Positions 59,523-64,000 of a stretch of 64,000 nucleotides of DNA are shown one piece after another. The notes under the pieces are model-generated. The model searched no databases, had not been told where the DNA came from, and was given only the letters and a program-made list of their open reading frames with translations. Numbering within the stretch: position 1 is the first letter of the stretch; every line of letters begins with the position of its first letter. This DNA is from Planctomycetota bacterium (lineage in GTDB: Bacteria; Planctomycetota; Phycisphaerae; UBA1845; PWPN01). Made by a program: the position numbers and the translations under genes. The stretch is taken from the NCBI GenBank assembly GCA_029550525.1, contig JAKPHF010000046.1, forward strand, positions 107,796-171,795. Reading direction: 5' to 3'.

Positions 59523-62500
59523 GTGCGGATTTCGCGAGCGCGTCTGTTCCGGCACGTTTTGAAGAGCCGCTCAGTGATCGTGCTGGCTGGTCTGGCCGCA
59601 CTGCTGTCTTCCTCTTCGCGGATTGCTCGGGCCGAACCCGTCGGCATCGACCGGGCCACGCGAGTTGCTGCGGTCCGGATCGAGCGGGACGGCGTCCGCG
59701 AAAAACGAGCAAGACCGCTTCCGCCCGGTCCCCCGACGGCTCCATCATCCCCACTCGTGGCAGCGACCGCCGCGCCGGTCCGGCTCGCTGACGATCAGGA
59801 CCAAACCGTCGCCTACCGCTTCGACCTGCCCGAGGGTGGATCCGTGGTGGTCGCTGCGGACGACAGACTGCCTTGTATCCTCTTCCACTCGCGCGTCAAC
59901 CGGTTCGATCCCCGGGCCAACCCGGCCGCACAGGCCTTCTGGCAGTACGTGTGCAAGCTGTCGGCTCAGGCTCGAGACGATCGAGAACGCCCGGTCGATT
60001 CGAGTTGGGCGCGGGTGGAAGCGAGCGACGCAGCAGTTGCCGAAGCGGAGCCGGCGAACGCGACCGGCCCTGTCCGCCGAGGCCCCCTGGTCCGCACTCG
60101 CTGGGGCCAGGCCACGCCCTGGAATGACTTGGTGCCTCTTATGTGGCATGACCCGCCCGGTCAGTGGGCAAAGCCGCCCCTCGGCTGCGTCGCCACCGCC
60201 CTGTCGCAAGTACTGCGATTCTGGCAGTACCCCGTTCGCGGCCAATCCAGCCACTGCTACACCTGGTACAACGGGCTCGAGCCGGTGAGTCTCTGTGCCG
60301 ACTTCGGCGCCACCACTTACGACTGGCAAAACATGCCCGATACCACGACGGCGACCGATCCGGTGGAATGGAAGCAGGCTATGGCCGTGCTGGGCTATCA
60401 CTGCGCGACGGCCATCGACATGAAATACGATCTGTCCGGCTCCGGCGGTCGTCCCGATCCCACCCCCTTGGCGCGATATTTTGGGTACGACCCGGGGTTC
60501 ATCGATTTGCGGTTCCACGCGTTTCGGCCCGAAGAGTGGTTCGATCTCTACGTTCAGGAAATCGACAACGGCCGGCCGATTTGTGCCACCGTCGAGTTCC
60601 CCTCCGGCCTGCACCAACTGGTGATCGACGGGTACGACCGATCGCTGCAACTGGCCCATCTCAACTTCGGCTATGTCGGCGGTGCCGACGGGTGGTACTC
60701 GCTGGCCGCAATGCCCGTCACCAACATGATCGTGGGTATCCGGCCGCCACGCAAATCGGGCGGGCCCAATCGAATCCGGACCGTTGCCCCTGACGGCATC
60801 TCCGGAGAGCATGCCACCATCCAGGCCGCCATCAACGCCGCCGACCCCGGCGACGAAATCGTCCTTATGCCGGGCATCTACCGCGGCTGGGGTAACTCCA
60901 ATCTGGACATGTGGGGCAAGCCGCTCACGGTGCGAAGCATCCAGCCGAACGACCCGGCGATCATCGCCTCCACCGTGATCGACTGTGAAGGTACCAGCCA
61001 CACCACGCCACGTCGTGCGTTTCTCTTTCACAGCGGCGAGACGTCCGAATCGCAGGTTATCGGTCTGACCATCGTGGGCGGCAACGGCCGGGTCGGCCAC
61101 CACGAACTGGAGTTGTTCGACGCCGAACAGGCGAGCAGCGGCGGCGCCTTCCTCATCGTGGGAGCGAGCCCGACCATCAGTCGCTGCATCATCCGCGGAC
61201 ATGCCGCCCCTGTCGCCGGCGGTGCGATCGCCTGCTACAACGCGAGCCCGACGATTCGCGACTGCCTCGTCGTAGGAAACACCGCATCACGAGGCGGCGG
61301 GTTGGCTTGCCTCCAGGACAGCGCGCCGCGGATCATCAATTGCACGCTCGCCGACAATTCGGCCGAACAAGGCGGGGGCGTGTACTGTCACTCGGCCGCT
61401 CACCCGCAACTGACGAACACGATCGTCTGGGGCAATGCCGCTCTTGACGGCACGCAGGTGTCGCTGCAGGATTCAGCCACTCCCTCCGGCATCCGGCTGA
61501 GCCATTGCACGCTCCAAGGCGGCTTGTTTGGCATCGAAAAAGCCGCCGGCGCGAGTGTGGACTGGGCGGCGGGTAATCTGGAGAACGATCCCCTCTTCGT
61601 CGATCCGCTCAACGGCGATTACCGCTTGAGCCCCGGCTCGCCGTGCATTGATGCCGGCCTGAGCGACGCGGTCACCGGTGAGCAATCGCTGGATCTGGAC
61701 GGCAATCCGCGTGTGTTCGGCGACGGCGTGGATATGGGGCCCTATGAATTCGGCTCCATCCACGATTGCAACGGGAACGCAATCCCCGACACGAACGAGC
61801 CGGACAGCGATCAGGACGCAATCATCGACGCGTGCGACAACTGCCCTGACACGGCCAACCCAGATCAACTCGACACCGACGCCGATGGCCAAGGTGACGC
61901 CTGCGACGATGACGATGATAACGATGGGCTTGCCGACACGACCGATAACTGCCCGGTCCACGCGAATGCTGATCAGGCCGACCTGGATGGCGACGGTGTA
62001 GGCGATGTGTGCGACAACTGCCCGCACCTGCCGAACCCCGACCAGGCGGATGCCGACGGTGACGGTGTCGGCGATGCCTGCGAGCCGGCGGTCTTGTTCG
62101 TCAACGCCCAGGCCGCGGACGGCGGCGACGGCACGAGTTGGTCCACGGCTCTGCGGCGCCTGCAAGACGCGCTCGACCGGGCCGCCGGTTCGGGCGGCAC
62201 GACCCGCGAGATTTGGGTGGCCGCCGGTGTGTACAAGCCGACGTGGCAGCTCGACCCCGGCGCGGCGCGAAGTGTCACCTTCCGCTTGCCGTCTGGCGTC
62301 CGCGTCTACGGCGGCTTCCGCGGGACCGAAGCGAGTCTCGACCAGCGCGATCCGAACCCCCTCAGCAACGGCACAGTGTTGAGCGGCGATCTGGCGGGCA
62401 ACGATGTCGATCTGCCCGACTGGTGGTCGACGACCGCCGGCGACAATACGTATCACGTGGTGTACGTGGCCGGCCCCGGCGAGCCGCCCGTGCTGGACGG

Positions 62501-64000
62501 CTTCACCGTTACCGGCGGATGGGCCCTCGATGGCGGCGGTGGCTTGTATGTCCTCGACGCCTCGATTCACGTCGCCAACTGCGTCTTCTATCACAACTAC
62601 GGCAACAGCGGCGGGGCCGTGAAGACGAAGAACGCCACGGCCACATTCACCCGCTGCTACTTCATCGGCAACGAGGGAAGACTGGCCGGCGGCGCCCTGC
62701 GCATGGAGGGCGGCACCTGCACCATGAACGCGTGCATCGTAAGCGGCAACACGTGCAACGGCATTCAATACAGCTCGGGGGCCGGCGGTGGCGTGTACAT
62801 CCTGACCGGCTCACTCATGCTCGACCGCTGCACGTTCGGCAATAACTTCGCCACACGCTGGGGCGGCGTCGGATCGTTCGGCACATCGTCGGCCACCGTC
62901 CGTAACTGCATCTTCTGGGGCAACCGCCACTATCAGGGCACACTGGCGGAAGGCCAGATCGGCGGATCGAACGTCTCAGTGAACTACAGTTGCATCGAGG
63001 GCCTCACTGAGGACATGCCCGGCGAGGGCAATATCGGCGACAACCCGTTGTTCGTGCGGCCCCTGGGCTCCGACGGCCTGGCGGGCACGCTCGACGACGA
63101 TCTGCACCTGCAGCCGTTCTCGCCCTGCATCGGCCGGGCCGACCCGGCGTTTACTGCGCCCGACGACCAGTGGGACATCGACGGCGAGCCGCTCGTTCAA
63201 CATTGCCGTGCCGACATGGGGGCGGACGAAGCGTCGGACTTCGACGACTGCGACGGCAACGGCGTGCCCGATGCCTGCGACATCGTCCAGGGCGTGGCGA
63301 CCGACTGCAACGCCAACGGCAAAATCGACTCATGCGAGCTGATTTCGCGGCCCCGGTTCATCGTGGCCGACCTGCAGGGATCGCGATTGGTCGAGGTGGA
63401 TGCAATCACTGGCGATCCCATCCGCGAGTTCGCGCCGGTGGCGTCGGCGCTGCCGGGCCTGGGCACGCCCATGGTGGTGGACGCCGATCGCCAGTTGTAC
63501 GTGGCCGACGTGGCGAGCAACGCCGTCCTGCAGTTCGCCGGCACAACCGGCCGACTGGTTCGACAACTGACGGAAGGCGTCAACCAGCCCAGCGCCTTGC
63601 TGATCGACGCTGCCAACAAACGTCTGCTTGTGGCCAACTGGGGCGACAACAGCATCATTGCCTTCGACCTGCTCACGGCGGAGATGAAGTACATCGTGCC
63701 GCCGGACAACCCGTACCTCGCGGGTCCTGCCGCCCTGCTGTTGGAGAGCGGCCTGCTCGTCGCGAGTTGCGGAACCAACCAGGTCCTGCGCTTTGACAGC
63801 TTTTCCGGCGAGCTGGTCGGCGTGGTGGCGGAGGGCAACGAGCTCGCCGAACCGATCGGCCTGGTCCGCGGCAACGAGAGCATCCTGGTGGTCAGCAGGG
63901 CCCATAGCGCGGTGCTCGAGTTCGCAAACAGCTTTTTCACCGGTTATTTCGTTCATCCCGGGAGCGCGGGCCTGGCTCAGCCGTCCTGGATCGGCGCCAG
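59523..64000 (+). CDS. Giant exported mosaic protein: C10 (streptopain-like) peptidase, beta-helices, TSP3-type repeats, propeller (3' end outside window)
   Basis: The frame from GTG 59523 stays open to the right edge, at least 1492 residues. GGGGAAGAG lies just upstream and a signal peptide covers about residues 1-38. A propeptide-like part leads to a C10 peptidase with Cys222 ([14 protein letters not shown]) and His364 ([10 protein letters not shown]), 142 residues apart against 148 in streptopain. A right-handed beta-helix (about 429-742) follows, then Asp-rich thrombospondin type 3-like repeats (about 748-856: [20 protein letters not shown] and similar). A second beta-helix runs to about 1235, then a [26 protein letters not shown] motif (about 1239-1275), then propeller-like blades ([26 protein letters not shown]). 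Most of it probably lies outside the cell and binds Ca2+. Confidence 0.88.
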   Translation, partial: MRISRARLFRHVLKSRSVIVLAGLAALLSSSSRIARAEPVGIDRATRVAAVRIERDGVREKRARPLPPGPPTAPSSPLVAATAAPVRLADDQDQTVAYRFDLPEGGSVVVAADDRLPCILFHSRVNRFDPRANPAAQAFWQYVCKLSAQARDDRERPVDSSWARVEASDAAVAEAEPANATGPVRRGPLVRTRWGQATPWNDLVPLMWHDPPGQWAKPPLGCVATALSQVLRFWQYPVRGQSSHCYTWYNGLEPVSLCADFGATTYDWQNMPDTTTATDPVEWKQAMAVLGYHCATAIDMKYDLSGSGGRPDPTPLARYFGYDPGFIDLRFHAFRPEEWFDLYVQEIDNGRPICATVEFPSGLHQLVIDGYDRSLQLAHLNFGYVGGADGWYSLAAMPVTNMIVGIRPPRKSGGPNRIRTVAPDGISGEHATIQAAINAADPGDEIVLMPGIYRGWGNSNLDMWGKPLTVRSIQPNDPAIIASTVIDCEGTSHTTPRRAFLFHSGETSESQVIGLTIVGGNGRVGHHELELFDAEQASSGGAFLIVGASPTISRCIIRGHAAPVAGGAIACYNASPTIRDCLVVGNTASRGGGLACLQDSAPRIINCTLADNSAEQGGGVYCHSAAHPQLTNTIVWGNAALDGTQVSLQDSATPSGIRLSHCTLQGGLFGIEKAAGASVDWAAGNLENDPLFVDPLNGDYRLSPGSPCIDAGLSDAVTGEQSLDLDGNPRVFGDGVDMGPYEFGSIHDCNGNAIPDTNEPDSDQDAIIDACDNCPDTANPDQLDTDADGQGDACDDDDDNDGLADTTDNCPVHANADQADLDGDGVGDVCDNCPHLPNPDQADADGDGVGDACEPAVLFVNAQAADGGDGTSWSTALRRLQDALDRAAGSGGTTREIWVAAGVYKPTWQLDPGAARSVTFRLPSGVRVYGGFRGTEASLDQRDPNPLSNGTVLSGDLAGNDVDLPDWWSTTAGDNTYHVVYVAGPGEPPVLDGFTVTGGWALDGGGGLYVLDASIHVANCVFYHNYGNSGGAVKTKNATATFTRCYFIGNEGRLAGGALRMEGGTCTMNACIVSGNTCNGIQYSSGAGGGVYILTGSLMLDRCTFGNNFATRWGGVGSFGTSSATVRNCIFWGNRHYQGTLAEGQIGGSNVSVNYSCIEGLTEDMPGEGNIGDNPLFVRPLGSDGLAGTLDDDLHLQPFSPCIGRADPAFTAPDDQWDIDGEPLVQHCRADMGADEASDFDDCDGNGVPDACDIVQGVATDCNANGKIDSCELISRPRFIVADLQGSRLVEVDAITGDPIREFAPVASALPGLGTPMVVDADRQLYVADVASNAVLQFAGTTGRLVRQLTEGVNQPSALLIDAANKRLLVANWGDNSIIAFDLLTAEMKYIVPPDNPYLAGPAALLLESGLLVASCGTNQVLRFDSFSGELVGVVAEGNELAEPIGLVRGNESILVVSRAHSAVLEFANSFFTGYFVHPGSAGLAQPSWIGA

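Overview
The window is high-GC bacterial chromosome, almost certainly from the Planctomycetota (Phycisphaerae or a near relative). This rests on family content seen in the translations, not on a marker tree. It has an ECF sigma factor next to a Ser/Thr kinase with an N-terminal anti-sigma zinc finger, an H-X9-DG type prepilin-like protein, small membrane proteins with a CPxCxYxLxG...CPECG zinc ribbon, and exported proteins ending in planctomycete Ca-binding repeats. It also has a C-type sulfatase, a Gfo/Idh/MocA oxidoreductase, a Tat-exported DegT-type protein and a DUF1573 protein. No plasmid, phage, insertion sequence or CRISPR array was seen.

Layout. 1-5214: housekeeping genes, cmk-plsC-ispH (ispH cut by the left edge), miaB, an HtrA-like protease and tRNA-Arg(TCG). 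5215-12675: a DUF2617-like gene behind a long structured leader, a Tat-type metallophosphoesterase, alaS, and a DUF1573-thioredoxin fusion with its own promoter. 12797-21186: a hydrogenase operon on the minus strand, read as Rrf2 regulator, NuoE-like, NuoF-like with extra ferredoxin domains, NuoG-like, [NiFe] small subunit, [NiFe] large subunit and maturation protease. Its subunit set matches the electron-bifurcating NiFe-HydABCSL type better than the short HoxEFUYH type. 21541-24617: SGNH hydrolase, hemerythrin-like protein and an MJ0042 zinc-ribbon protein.

24788-34648 is a polysaccharide-degradation locus. A heparinase II/III-like lyase, an orphan secreted protein and a GH38-like glycosidase form one operon, and a 1079-residue six-hairpin-like enzyme is divergent to it. 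35084-47471 is mixed: zinc-ribbon membrane proteins, the D-aminopeptidase dppA, an SDR epimerase, a YdcF-like protein, an aromatic-rich lipoprotein, a sulfatase, a DJ-1/PfpI protein, then a minus-strand run of Gfo/Idh/MocA, esterase, sodium:solute symporter and Tat-DegT. 47678-52221: tsaD, metG and an RdgC-like gene.

52485-64000 is extracellular and signalling: an exported Ca-repeat protein, an RpoD-like sigma factor, the operon ECF sigma - zinc-finger kinase - prepilin-like protein, and a giant exported protein running off the right edge. The giant combines a streptopain-like (C10) peptidase, two beta-helix regions, thrombospondin type 3-like repeats and a propeller-like region in at least 1492 residues.

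The gaps are rich in dispersed palindromic repeats of several families. GGCGGGC-N5-GCCCGCC hairpins and a two-hairpin element of about 52 bases bounded by TTGTGGTGC/GCACCACAA keep occurring together. Other families carry ATTCGTCATT/AATGACGAAT, AGCTGAnAGCTGA and GAGGTCGCAGAGG motifs, and some copies lie inside the hydrogenase operon.
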